DNA of 44,440 bases from an uncultured Actinomycetes bacterium (GCA_937871165.1 CALMXK010000197.1:1-44440); one strand, 5' to 3'; counted from the stretch's first letter, positions 9,207 through 19,987 are shown. A program made the numbers and translations. Notes: generated by a model not told the origin, from the letters alone.

Positions 9207-9361
9207 GAGCGCGCTCGATTCCCGGTCCTCGTGCCAATCGCACTCCGGTCTGCAGGGCACTGCGCATCGTCCGCGCGGCGCAGTGCGACGCGGCATCCGA
9301 CCGCGATCGCGCTGAGACTCACCAAAAAGACGACGTCCTCCACGGCAAGCAACGCGATCAT
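9200..9361 (-). CDS. Small 53-aa single-helix membrane protein
   Basis: Short gene read as 54 codons from ATG at 9361 to TAG at 9200. The start overlaps the response-regulator stop (ATGA) and the stop overlaps the GTG of the HEAT gene, so it joins the operon seamlessly by two coupled overlaps. The N-terminus (MIALLAVEDVVFLVSLSAIA) is hydrophobic and could form one membrane helix. The tail is basic with two cysteines (23 and 35). I do not recognise a family. The position is the main support that it is translated. Confidence 0.6.
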   Translation of the reverse strand: MIALLAVEDVVFLVSLSAIAVGCRVALRRADDAQCPADRSAIGTRTGNRARSW

Positions 9362-10587
9362 CGCCCAGCCCCGATCCGGTCGTGCTCACGTGCGAGAACC
9401 TCCCGCACGTCTGGAATGCGCACGACACCGTCTTGCCCCTGAAGCACCTCGGTCATCGTCGCCTGCCACAGGTCGGTCGAAGCGGCGACCGTCGCAATTT
9501 GACGACGGCCCATGGCCGCGTCCAAAATGTTGCCGACGCGCGCCTGGATGTGGGACTCCGCTGCGCCGTCCAACGGGCTGCGGTGTGCCAGCACCTGCGC
9601 CAGGGTGCGGGCCCAGTGGTCGTTCTCGCCCGAATGGATGCCGAGCACGTTGCCGAGGGTCGTTTCGAACGCCGACGCCAACAGGTCCTCGGCGGCCACG
9701 TCGCTGACCGGTGTGAACTCGCCGAGGACCAGACCGAGCGTGCTGGCCCACGGGTCGTCAGCCGACGTGCCGATGCCGAGCACATGTTCGAGCGACGTCG
9801 TAAACGCCCCCTGCACGGCGCCGAGCGGTTCAGGCGGCGCGGCGGCTTCGAGCACACGTGACAAGACGCTCGCCCACACATGCGACTGGGCGCCGGTCGG
9901 CGGTGCCAGGTCGGCTGGTGACAGGCTGCGCATGAGCATGCCGACATCCGGCACGCGGACATCCGCGAACGTTGGAATCTCAGGATCGGTGGCGTCGGCG
10001 ATCAGCTGCCGGAGCGCCTGCTCCCAGTACACGCGCAGCGCGACCGGGCCGGACGGGAGGGCTGGACCCTGCCTGCCGAGGACGATCCGCATCTGCGCGG
10101 CAAAGCGTGCGGTCAGCGCCCCCGCGCGCTCCGAGATCGAGTGGTCGGTCGCCGCAGACAGCAGTCGGTCCATGGCAAGCGTCGCCCACACCGGACCCAG
10201 GACGTCCACGATCCGCGTCGGAACGCGGTCGACCGTGACGCGCGTCACGGCTTCCACGAGCGCGTCCGGCACGATCGGCTTTTCCAGATAGATGTCTGCG
10301 CCGGCGTCGAGTGCGTTCAGCCGGTCGGTCGCCTTGGTACGCGCACTGACCATGACGATGCCGGGGTTCCACCCCTCTTGGCGTCGCACCTGCCGCACCA
10401 CTTCAAGGCCACGTGCGAGCGGCATCATGACATCGAGCACCAGGCACTCCGGCCGCTCGTCCATGGCGATCTCAAGGGCCGCGAATCCGTCACCGCATTC
10501 GAGCACCTCGTGGCCGGCGCGCTCGAGGCGCTCGCGCATGATCAGTCGCAGCAGCTGATCGTCGTCGGCGAGGAGAATGGTCGACAC
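9358..10587 (-). CDS. Response regulator with a novel C-terminal repeat region
   Basis: 409 aa. Residues 1-118 form a receiver domain with the acidic cluster Asp8-10, phospho-acceptor Asp52 in LVLDVMMP, Ser81 and Lys103. Residues 120-230 are helical and unassigned. Residues about 236-382 contain four spaced units centred on Trp238, Trp280, Trp325 and Trp374, each of the form W-A-x-x-L-x-x-V-L and partly joined by a VLGI-(H/G) segment. No DNA-binding or enzymatic output domain is recognised, so it probably signals by protein contact. It is the first gene of the four-gene GT2 operon. The GTG start at 10587 lacks a leaderless promoter. The partner kinase is not in the window. Confidence 0.85.
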   Translation of the reverse strand: MSTILLADDDQLLRLIMRERLERAGHEVLECGDGFAALEIAMDERPECLVLDVMMPLARGLEVVRQVRRQEGWNPGIVMVSARTKATDRLNALDAGADIYLEKPIVPDALVEAVTRVTVDRVPTRIVDVLGPVWATLAMDRLLSAATDHSISERAGALTARFAAQMRIVLGRQGPALPSGPVALRVYWEQALRQLIADATDPEIPTFADVRVPDVGMLMRSLSPADLAPPTGAQSHVWASVLSRVLEAAAPPEPLGAVQGAFTTSLEHVLGIGTSADDPWASTLGLVLGEFTPVSDVAAEDLLASAFETTLGNVLGIHSGENDHWARTLAQVLAHRSPLDGAAESHIQARVGNILDAAMGRRQIATVAASTDLWQATMTEVLQGQDGVVRIPDVREVLAREHDRIGAGR

Positions 10588-10672
10588 GTGGGTGAAATCC
10601 GTTTCGGTGCGGGAGAACGCCGTCCAGTGGCGTCCCGATATCTATCGGTCACGGGTCCCGCGAACCCAAGTC
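10588..10672. other. 85-bp gap before the response-regulator operon
   Basis: Same-strand gap between the acyl-CoA ligase stop and the response-regulator start. It may hold the operon promoter, but no convincing -10/-35 pair was found. Confidence 0.3.
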
Positions 10673-12163
10673 TCAAATACTTGAAATTGCCCCAAATGCG
10701 GCGCGAATTGCCCCTCGGTCCACCTTGCCGGTTGCCCCTCGCGGCAAATCCTCCACAAACCTGACGAGCGACGGCGCCATGTACGGCGCAAGGCGGTGGG
10801 CCACATGCCGTCGAAGGTCCGCTGCCAACTCCTCGCCCGCGGGCTGGTTGGTGGTGACAGCCGCGCCGACGCGAGTGAGTCCGGCCTCGTCGGTGTAGGC
10901 CACGACTGCCGCCGCGGTCACGGCCGGATGCTCGTACAACGCACCTTCGACTTCGATCGGGCTGACCCAGCGGGCATCGACCTTGAAGATGTCGTCGACA
11001 CGCCCCAAGTGCCGGTAGACGCCATCGTCGCGGCGAAGAATGTCGCCCATCCTGATCCACTCGCCGTGCACGACGTCCGCCGTCTCCTCCGGACGTGCCC
11101 AGTACCCGGTGGTGTTGGACGGGCTCTTGATCCACAGGCGTCCCGGTGCGCCATCGGCAACCTCGCGGCCCTCCTCGTCGCGCAGTGCGATCTCGACCCC
11201 GCCGACGATGGTTCCCAGCCTGCCGGGCATGGGGTGCCCCGGCCGTGTCGACAGTACGATGTTGCTGCACTCCGAGCACCCGAGGCCTTCGAGCAACTCC
11301 ACCCCGGTGCGCTCGATCATGCGCGACAGGACTGTCGCCGGCAGGCTGTCCCCGGACGACACGGCCACCCGCACGTCGGCAAGCGGGCGGGGCTGGTCAT
11401 GGCGCTCGAGGAACGTCGCGAGCTGTGACCAGAATGTGGGTACCCCGGTCAGGACGCTGACCTTGTGGTCGGCCACTACCCGCATGACGCTGCGCACCGT
11501 CGGCCGGCCGGCAAACAGCACGATCGTTGCACCGCGTCCGAGCGGCCGGAAGAAGCCGTTGCCGAAGCCGAGTGACGCGAACAGCTTGGCGACCGAATGG
11601 CACCGGTCGGCCGGCACCAGCCCGAGGACCTCCACCGAATACCCGTCGATGCTCGCTGCCAAATCCTTGTGCGCGTGCACGACGCCCTTCGGCCGTCCGG
11701 TGCTGCCGGAGGAGAAGATCATGTAGGCGGGTGTGGTCGGCGCAACATCCCCCACCGGCAGCGCAGGCAAACCGGCGAGCTCGTCGACGTCCACCACCAT
11801 TGACCGTGTGCCCGCCGGGAGGTCCGCCGACGGCTCGGCGACGGTGATGGCGGCGGCCAGATCCTGCAGGGTCACGTCAAGGTGACGTCCGCCCGGCTCA
11901 AGCGGCGCGCAGATCGCCCCGATGCGGGTGGCGCCGAGAAACGTCGCGCACCAGGCTCGACTGTCGGGCAGGACGAGCGCCACCCGGTCGCCGGCACCGA
12001 CCCCCTTGGCGGCAAGGATGTCTGCCACGGCGCCCGCAGCATGGTCGAGCTCGCGGAAGGTCCAACTGCCGGTGTCGTCGATCACCGCCAGGGAATCCCC
12101 GTGGCCCGCGCGGATGTGGCGGACGACGAGCAGGTCGTTCAGGTTCACCGAGACGGAACTCAC
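10673..12163 (-). CDS. AMP-forming acyl-CoA ligase (benzoate-CoA-ligase-like)
   Basis: 496-aa ANL-superfamily adenylating enzyme that activates a carboxylic acid as acyl-AMP and then acyl-CoA. It shows the phosphate-binding loop FSSGSTGRPKG (about 150-160), the GLGCSE acyl-site motif, and GATGKVDR near the C-terminus with the catalytic lysine. The layout is closest to benzoate/aryl-CoA ligases, but the substrate is not predictable. The GTG at 12163 overlaps the stop of the LLM oxidoreductase gene by 4 bases (GTGA) and is chosen over a longer frame for that reason. The pair probably acts in one catabolic or modification step. Confidence 0.87.
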   Translation of the reverse strand: MSSVSVNLNDLLVVRHIRAGHGDSLAVIDDTGSWTFRELDHAAGAVADILAAKGVGAGDRVALVLPDSRAWCATFLGATRIGAICAPLEPGGRHLDVTLQDLAAAITVAEPSADLPAGTRSMVVDVDELAGLPALPVGDVAPTTPAYMIFSSGSTGRPKGVVHAHKDLAASIDGYSVEVLGLVPADRCHSVAKLFASLGFGNGFFRPLGRGATIVLFAGRPTVRSVMRVVADHKVSVLTGVPTFWSQLATFLERHDQPRPLADVRVAVSSGDSLPATVLSRMIERTGVELLEGLGCSECSNIVLSTRPGHPMPGRLGTIVGGVEIALRDEEGREVADGAPGRLWIKSPSNTTGYWARPEETADVVHGEWIRMGDILRRDDGVYRHLGRVDDIFKVDARWVSPIEVEGALYEHPAVTAAAVVAYTDEAGLTRVGAAVTTNQPAGEELAADLRRHVAHRLAPYMAPSLVRFVEDLPRGATGKVDRGAIRAAFGAISSI

Positions 12164-13056
12164 AGCACCGCCTGGGCGAGTGCATCCCATGCCTCCGCGG
12201 GCATGCGATCGGGGGAGGCGATCACCACATCGGTCACGCCCACCGCAGCAAATTCGCGCAGCTGATCGCGCAGCTCATCGGGCGGTGCCACGATCCCGGT
12301 GCCCGCCAGCCAGCGGCGGATCGCGCCCGGGGTGCTGTCGAGCGCGGTTGCTTGCGCGGCGAGCCACCCGTCGGTCTCCGCCACGAGCGGAAGCGCAAAG
12401 GTGTACAGGCACCACGCGAGCGGCGGTCTGTCGGCGGCGAGGCGCGCTTCGTCGGCGATTGCGCGACGACGGGCGAACTCGGCGGGCGTGGTGAACGCGG
12501 CCACGACGCCGTCACCCATCGCACCGGCGATGGTGAGGCCGATGCGCTTGTGTGCGGCCACCCAGATCGGCGGGTTGGCCGCAGGATGGTTGGGTGCGTC
12601 GTTCAGCATCCCGTCGACACTCGCGCCGTCGGGGTTCGCGGCCATTGCGCGCATGACCTCGATCGTGAGCTCCAAGCGTGCCGTTCGCGCAAGCGGTGGT
12701 GGGAACATGATTCCGTAGGCGTGGTGTTCGGCTCGGTCTGAACCGCTGCCAAGCCCCACGACCAGGCGGCCGGGTGCCATGGCATTGATGGTGGCGAGCG
12801 CCTTGGTGGCCACCGGTGCGAACCGGTAGGAAGCCGCGAGCACCGCGAGGCCCAGACGTACGCGGTTCGTGTGTTGGGCGACGCCCGCCAGTGTGGTGAG
12901 CGCCTCGAATGTGGCGTCGTTCTTTCGCCGTCCGGGCGACTGGAAATGGTCGTTGACCCACAGCCCGTCGAACCCCAGAGACTCACACTGGATCGCCGTG
13001 TCGCGGATCTCGCTCCATGTGGAGCCGTACTGGGGCAGACGAACACCGATGCGCAC
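12160..13056 (-). CDS. LLM-class (F420/flavin-dependent) oxidoreductase
   Basis: 298-aa luciferase-like TIM-barrel oxidoreductase. N-terminal RIGVRLPQYG, the GFDGLWVNDHF segment and APGRLVVGLGSGS (phosphate-binding) are typical of F420-dependent enzymes of actinobacteria. The substrate is unknown. It is the first gene of a two-gene operon with the acyl-CoA ligase. It starts with GTG exactly 6 bases after a TACGCT -10 box, suggesting a leaderless mRNA, and lies back to back with ettA (50 bp apart). Confidence 0.85.
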   Translation of the reverse strand: MRIGVRLPQYGSTWSEIRDTAIQCESLGFDGLWVNDHFQSPGRRKNDATFEALTTLAGVAQHTNRVRLGLAVLAASYRFAPVATKALATINAMAPGRLVVGLGSGSDRAEHHAYGIMFPPPLARTARLELTIEVMRAMAANPDGASVDGMLNDAPNHPAANPPIWVAAHKRIGLTIAGAMGDGVVAAFTTPAEFARRRAIADEARLAADRPPLAWCLYTFALPLVAETDGWLAAQATALDSTPGAIRRWLAGTGIVAPPDELRDQLREFAAVGVTDVVIASPDRMPAEAWDALAQAVL

Positions 13057-13062
13057 ACCCCA

Positions 13063-13068
13063 AGCGTA
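13063..13068 (-). promoter_or_regulatory. -10 box of the LLM operon (leaderless)
   Basis: TACGCT on the minus strand, 6 bases before the GTG at 13056, so transcription should begin at or next to the start codon. It fits the TANNNT-N6-start pattern repeated through the window. Confidence 0.55.
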
Positions 13069-13094
13069 TCCGGCGGGGTCGGCGGAGCCACCAC

Positions 13095-13100
13095 TAAGAT
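13095..13100 (+). promoter_or_regulatory. -10 box of ettA (leaderless)
   Basis: TAAGAT followed by 6 bases and the ATG at 13107. There is no Shine-Dalgarno sequence between, which fits a leaderless transcript. Confidence 0.6.
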
Positions 13101-13106
13101 GGCCGG

Positions 13107-14789
13107 ATGGCCGACGAGCAATACATCTACACCATGTACAAGATGTCGAAGAGTTTTGCGGACAAGCGCATCCTCGAAGACATCAACCTGCAGTTCTTTC
13201 CGGGCGCCAAGATCGGGCTGCTCGGCAACAACGGGGCAGGCAAGTCGACGGTGCTCCGCATCATGGCGGGGCTGGAGCAGCCGTCGTCGGGGCATGCCGA
13301 GGTCGCGCCGGGTGCGACCGTCGGGATGCTGGAACAGGAGCCCCAACTCGACCCCGCGCTCGACGTTCGTGGCAACGTCGATCTGGGCGTCCAGCCCAAG
13401 CGCGACCTGCTGAATCGCTACGGGGAGCTGTCGGGTCGGCTTGCAGAGCCGCTTGATGCCGACGAGATGCAGCGGGTCCTCGACGAGTTCACCGAGGTGC
13501 AGGAGGCCATCGACCGCGACAACCTCTGGGACCTCGACCGTCAGGTGGACGTCGCCATGGAGGCGCTCCGTCTGCCCCCGGCCGACGCCGATGTGACCAA
13601 ACTCTCCGGTGGTGAGCGTCGCCGCGTCGCCCTTGCACGCCTGCTGTTGTCGGCGCCGGACCTGCTGCTGCTCGACGAGCCGACCAACCACTTGGACGCC
13701 GAATCGGTGGGGTGGTTGGAGCGATTCCTTTCGGAATACGCGGGCACCATCGTCGCGGTCACCCATGACCGGTACTTCCTGGACAACGTCGCCGGCTGGA
13801 TCTTGGAGCTCGATCGCGGCAAGGGCATCCCGTGGAAGGGCAACTACTCCTCGTGGCTCGAACAGAAGGAAGCCCGTCTCGCCCATGAGGAGAAGGAGGG
13901 CTCGGCACGTCGCAAGGCGATCGCCCGCGAGCTCGAGTGGGTGCGCTCAGGCGCGAAGGCCCGCCAGTCGAAGGGCAAGGCGCGCCTTGCCAACTACGAG
14001 CGGCTGGTGGCCGAGGAGTCGCAGGTCGAGTCCCGTGGGGCGGTTGAGATCCGCATCCCTCCGGCGCCCCGGCTCGGTGACGTCGTGGTGGAGGCCGCTG
14101 ACCTGGTGAAGGGATTCGACGACCGGATCCTGATCGACGGGCTTGCCTTCTCGCTGCCCAAGGCGGCAGTCGTCGGCGTGATCGGCCCGAACGGCGCCGG
14201 CAAGACCACGCTGTTTCGCATGATCGCCGGGCAAGAGCAGCCCGACGGCGGGTCGTTGCGCGTCGGTGACACCGTGCAACTCGCGTATGTCGACCAGGCG
14301 CGCGATGCGCTTGATCCGAAGAACACGGTGTGGAAAGAGATTTCCGGCAACAAGGACATCATGTTGCTTGGCGGCAAGGTTGAGGTGAACTCCCGCGCGT
14401 ACGTCGCATCGTTCAACTTCAAGGGCGCCGATCAGCAGAAGCTGGTGGGGCAACTTTCGGGTGGTATGCGAAACCGCGTGCATCTGGCCAAGATGCTCGC
14501 CGAGGGCGGCAACCTGCTGCTGCTCGACGAGCCGTCCAACGACCTGGATGTCGACACGCTGCGCGCGCTCGAGGATGCCATTGAGAACTTCTCCGGATGC
14601 GCTGTGGTGATCAGCCATGACCGGTGGTTCCTCGATCGTGTTGCGACCCACATCCTGGCGTTCGAGGGCGACGGTGAGGTCATCTGGTTCGAGGGCAACT
14701 ACGCCGAGTTCGAGGAGCACCGCCGCAAGACCCTGGGTGCGGATGCTGCGACGCCGAAACGGATGAAGTACAAGCGTTTGAGCCACTGA
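13107..14789 (+). CDS. ettA: Energy-dependent translational throttle protein EttA (ABC-F ATPase)
   Basis: 560-aa ABC-F protein that binds the ribosomal E site and gates the first elongation step according to ATP/ADP. It has the EttA-type N-terminus (YIYTMYKMSK), NBD1 with Walker A GNNGAGKST (40-48), signature LSGGE (166-170) and Walker B LLLLDEP (186-192), an arm insertion around 95-145, the basic linker 255-310, and NBD2 with GPNGAGKTT (360-368), LSGGM (450-454) and LLLLDEPSNDLD. No membrane segments. Length equals the E. coli protein within a few residues. Confidence 0.95.
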   Translation: MADEQYIYTMYKMSKSFADKRILEDINLQFFPGAKIGLLGNNGAGKSTVLRIMAGLEQPSSGHAEVAPGATVGMLEQEPQLDPALDVRGNVDLGVQPKRDLLNRYGELSGRLAEPLDADEMQRVLDEFTEVQEAIDRDNLWDLDRQVDVAMEALRLPPADADVTKLSGGERRRVALARLLLSAPDLLLLDEPTNHLDAESVGWLERFLSEYAGTIVAVTHDRYFLDNVAGWILELDRGKGIPWKGNYSSWLEQKEARLAHEEKEGSARRKAIARELEWVRSGAKARQSKGKARLANYERLVAEESQVESRGAVEIRIPPAPRLGDVVVEAADLVKGFDDRILIDGLAFSLPKAAVVGVIGPNGAGKTTLFRMIAGQEQPDGGSLRVGDTVQLAYVDQARDALDPKNTVWKEISGNKDIMLLGGKVEVNSRAYVASFNFKGADQQKLVGQLSGGMRNRVHLAKMLAEGGNLLLLDEPSNDLDVDTLRALEDAIENFSGCAVVISHDRWFLDRVATHILAFEGDGEVIWFEGNYAEFEEHRRKTLGADAATPKRMKYKRLSH

Positions 14790-14793
14790 GCGG

Positions 14794-14821
14794 GACGGTC
14801 GGCGCGTCGTCGTCGACCGTC
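14794..14821 (+). terminator. Hairpin after ettA
   Basis: 8-bp perfect inverted repeat (arms 14794-14801 and 14814-14821, 12-base loop) starting 5 bases after the ettA stop, with a short CCTTTC run behind it. Confidence 0.55.
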
Positions 14822-14976
14822 GATCCTTTCAACGAGATGTCGCGAGTGCGCGCGTGGACGCGTCGATCGTTTGACCGCGTCGTCCAGCGCCGTGCGCCCA
14901 ATGACCGATGCTGTGCACCCCACGCCAGGTTGTTGCACTCACCCGGCAGATGCCGCCGGACGACGTCGGTCTGAGT

Positions 14977-15230
14977 CGCGTCAAGTGGCGCAACTTTGGC
15001 CGGTGCGGTTCGAGACGCCTCAAGTGGCGCAACTTTGGCTCCGAATCGCCGAAAGCGCGTCAAGTGGCGCAATCTTGGCTGGGAGCCGTTCGCACGTGCC
15101 AAGTGGCGCAACTTTGGGCTGAGCGTGGTCTGAACGCGCCAAGTGGCGCAACTTTGGGCCGGGAGCGGTTCGAACGCGCCAAGTGGCGCAACTTGGCCTC
15201 CGAATCGCCGAAAATGCGCCAAGTGGCGCA
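14977..15230 (+). repeat. Palindromic repeat array 2 (strict 39-40-bp period)
   Basis: Seven units whose 16-mers start at 14977, 15016, 15056, 15095, 15135, 15175 and 15215, i.e. spacings of 39, 40, 39, 40, 40 and 40. Every unit keeps CAAGTGGCGCA, and all but the last continue with a variant of ACTTTGG. The intervening 23-24 bases fall into families: those after units 2 and 6 are nearly identical (CTCCGAATCGCCGAAA), and those after units 1, 3 and 5 share a GCGGTTCG-like core. The array fills the convergent gap between ettA and the GGDEF gene pair. It is a minisatellite-like element, not a CRISPR. Confidence 0.92.
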
Positions 15231-15292
15231 TCGCTGCGGCTGGCGGGCCTGCAAAGTCCCTGGAACGAGACTATTTCGGGAGCGCGGGAGCG

Positions 15293-16153
15293 CTACCGTC
15301 GCGAGACCGGTGCCAGATCGCTCGTGAGGCTTGCGCCGTCGTCGTCGCGCCGGATTACCTCAATGCGTTGCCCGCCACGCTGTTTTGCGCGATACAAGGC
15401 GGCTTCAGCCCGTCCAAGCGCCTGATCGATGCTCTCACTGCCCGCGTGCCAGTTGGTGAGACCGATGCTTGGGGTGATCGTTTCCATCCCATGGGGTTGG
15501 AGGCGGCGGATCGCCTCGCACACCGAGCGCGCGCCGTCGGGTGTGGTGTCCAACAGCACCAGTCCGAACCCTGTGGTCGCGAGGCGTCCGACAATCGCAT
15601 CCGCGTCGAGCGCCGCCATCACCATCCGTCCAAACGCATCGGAGGTGGGGTCCTCAAGTATCTCGCCGGAGTCTTCGCTCAGCACGTTCGGGCGGTTGAC
15701 GTCGATCACCGCGACGGAATGTTCACCTGTGTTCACCGATGAGAGATCCGATGCACGTTCGAAGAACGAGCGGCGGTTCAGCACGGGCCGTTCGGGAAGT
15801 GTCGCTACGGAATTGCGCGGGGCTGCCGGAAGCGCCGCCGCCAAGTCTTGTTCGTTTCGGGCTGTGGCCGCGCGCTGCCTTTCCCGCCCCCAGATCGCGG
15901 CGCCCGCCAGAGTGCCGAGGACCGCGGCAGGGGCGATGTTGATGAGCGCGCTTGTGGTCGATACGAACTGACCACTCGCCCACAAGACCAGCGTGCCAAG
16001 AGCAGCGCCGACGACGGTGCCGGCGGCCATTGCGGCGGCGGCCCTCCAACGTCGTGGCCGTTGTGCGCGCGCAGGGTGACCAGGATCCGACAGCGATGGC
16101 GAGGGGTCGGCGCGTTGCCGGTCCTGCCGTTCACTGTCGGGTGCCACAGTCAC
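15293..16153 (-). CDS. Degenerate GGDEF-domain membrane protein
   Basis: 286 aa: a basic N-terminus, two probable membrane helices (about 39-60 and 66-88) and a GGDEF-like domain whose signature is ATTGF (192-196) in the context RLATTGFGLV, so the catalytic Gly-Gly-Asp/Glu-Glu residues are gone. It should not make c-di-GMP and may bind a nucleotide or a partner. The C-terminal 60 residues align closely with those of the intact diguanylate cyclase directly upstream, both ending in TSDLAP-x-x-RR, so it looks like a tandem duplicate that lost activity. GTG start, 7 bases after the upstream stop. Confidence 0.8.
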   Translation of the reverse strand: MTVAPDSERQDRQRADPSPSLSDPGHPARAQRPRRWRAAAAMAAGTVVGAALGTLVLWASGQFVSTTSALINIAPAAVLGTLAGAAIWGRERQRAATARNEQDLAAALPAAPRNSVATLPERPVLNRRSFFERASDLSSVNTGEHSVAVIDVNRPNVLSEDSGEILEDPTSDAFGRMVMAALDADAIVGRLATTGFGLVLLDTTPDGARSVCEAIRRLQPHGMETITPSIGLTNWHAGSESIDQALGRAEAALYRAKQRGGQRIEVIRRDDDGASLTSDLAPVSRR

Positions 16154-16160
16154 CCTTCAC

Positions 16161-17075
16161 CTATCGGTCAGACGGAGGCTCTGCTTGAACGTCGTGGTCT
16201 CCGCGTCGCGCCAGAGGAGCGAGATCGCTCGTGCCCACGGCGTCGTCGTTGCGGGCGACGACTTCGACGCGATTGCGTCCATGCTGTTTTGCACGGTAGA
16301 GCGCGACATCGGCTCGGGCAAGTGCCGCGTCGATACTGTCGTCGGTGGCGGGAGACCAGTCGGTGACGCCGATACTCGCGGTCACTTGGACCCTGCTGGC
16401 AACGAGCGTCTCACGCAGTCGGTCCATGGAGACCCGCGCACCGTCGCAATCGTGGTCGGGCATGACAACCCCGAACTCCTCGCCGCCGAGGCGCCCGATG
16501 ATCGCATCACGAGCCACCGTCGCTCGAAGGATCGCGCCGAACTCTCGTAGGGCGTCGTCGCCGGCGGCGTGCCCGAGTGTGTCGTTCAGTGCCTTGAAGT
16601 TATCCAGGTCGATGACGGCAACGCATGCTGGGCGACCGTCGTCGGCCAGCGTCGACACGTGGATGAAGAAGGCGCGGCGGTTGGCAACCCGCGTCAGGTC
16701 GTCCACGCTTGCAAGAATCTCGAGCTGGCGCTCCGCCGCCTTTCGCCGCTCCACCTCCGACTGCAGCTCATCGGTGCGGTCAAAGAGCGCCTTGCTCATA
16801 CGGAGGATTCGCACGAAGACCATGGGTGCGAAGGTCATCGGAATCATGAAGGGCAGGGCGTACATGGCTGTCGCGGTTCTCGCATCCTCGGCGCGGATTC
16901 CAGTGAGCCAGTACATCAGCGCGCACACGCCCAGAGAGAGCAGCGCCATCACGACCCCGATCAGCAGGGCACTCGCCCTGGGACTGCGCTTGTGCAGCCA
17001 GTCGGCGGTGCGCTCCTCGCGCGCGCCAAGTGGCGCAAAACGTGGAGCATCGGCGGACACGGGGGCTTCCTCCAT
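16161..17075 (-). CDS. Membrane diguanylate cyclase (GGEEF)
   Basis: 304 aa with two or three N-terminal helices (about 35-92), a short coiled-coil linker (DELQSEVERRKAAERQLE) and a GGDEF domain with intact DDLTRVANRRAF, DLDNFKALNDTLGH and active-site GGEEF. It should condense two GTP into c-di-GMP at the membrane. The ATG at 17075 is preferred over TTG at 17081 because it lies exactly 6 bases after a TAACCT -10 box. A repeat copy (17022-17037) is embedded in its N-terminal codons. Confidence 0.87.
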   Translation of the reverse strand: MEEAPVSADAPRFAPLGAREERTADWLHKRSPRASALLIGVVMALLSLGVCALMYWLTGIRAEDARTATAMYALPFMIPMTFAPMVFVRILRMSKALFDRTDELQSEVERRKAAERQLEILASVDDLTRVANRRAFFIHVSTLADDGRPACVAVIDLDNFKALNDTLGHAAGDDALREFGAILRATVARDAIIGRLGGEEFGVVMPDHDCDGARVSMDRLRETLVASRVQVTASIGVTDWSPATDDSIDAALARADVALYRAKQHGRNRVEVVARNDDAVGTSDLAPLARRGDHDVQAEPPSDR

Positions 17076-17081
17076 TCCCAA

Positions 17082-17087
17082 AGGTTA
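17082..17087 (-). promoter_or_regulatory. -10 box of the GGDEF pair (leaderless)
   Basis: TAACCT on the minus strand, 6 bases before the ATG at 17075. This decides the start codon. Confidence 0.55.
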
Positions 17088-17188
17088 CGTGGCGAACAAA
17101 TTAATCGCCAAATCATGGCAAGGGGTGACCGGCCTGAGACGGTCGTCCGGTCACGGTGGGCGCGCCGTAACCGATAGGGGCCGGGGTA

Positions 17189-17217
17189 TTCGACGACTGC
17201 GGACCGTCGGGTAACGT
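17189..17217 (+). promoter_or_regulatory. Candidate promoter of acnA
   Basis: TTCGAC (17189-17194), a 17-base spacer and TAACGT (17212-17217), followed by a leader of about 30 bases carrying a good Shine-Dalgarno (CAGGAG) before the ATG at 17256. In contrast to many neighbours this is a leadered gene. Confidence 0.4.
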
Positions 17218-17255
17218 TCTCTGTCCAGGGAATTTCCACGATTTTCAGGAGCCGC

Positions 17256-19928
<2,673 letters not shown>

Positions 19929-19961
19929 CCCGCCTTCGCGACACACAGGAGATGGTTGTGC

Positions 19962-19987
19962 GAGGGCCCCGCTTCGGCGGGGCCCTC
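19962..19987 (+). terminator. UUCG-capped hairpin terminator after acnA
   Basis: Perfect 11-bp stem (19962-19972 with 19977-19987) around a TTCG tetraloop, 33 bases after the acnA stop, again without a T-run. Confidence 0.8.

Noticed and set aside
14977..15230. CRISPR array
   Set aside because: The regular 40-bp period is CRISPR-like, but the spacers are related to each other, the core also occurs singly inside genes and gaps, and there are no cas genes.
14680..15327. Long open frames on both strands across array 2
   Set aside because: They are open only because the GC-rich repeat lacks stops. A 40-bp period rotates the frame every unit (RHLA, VAPL, CATW patterns), so no protein repeat is maintained.
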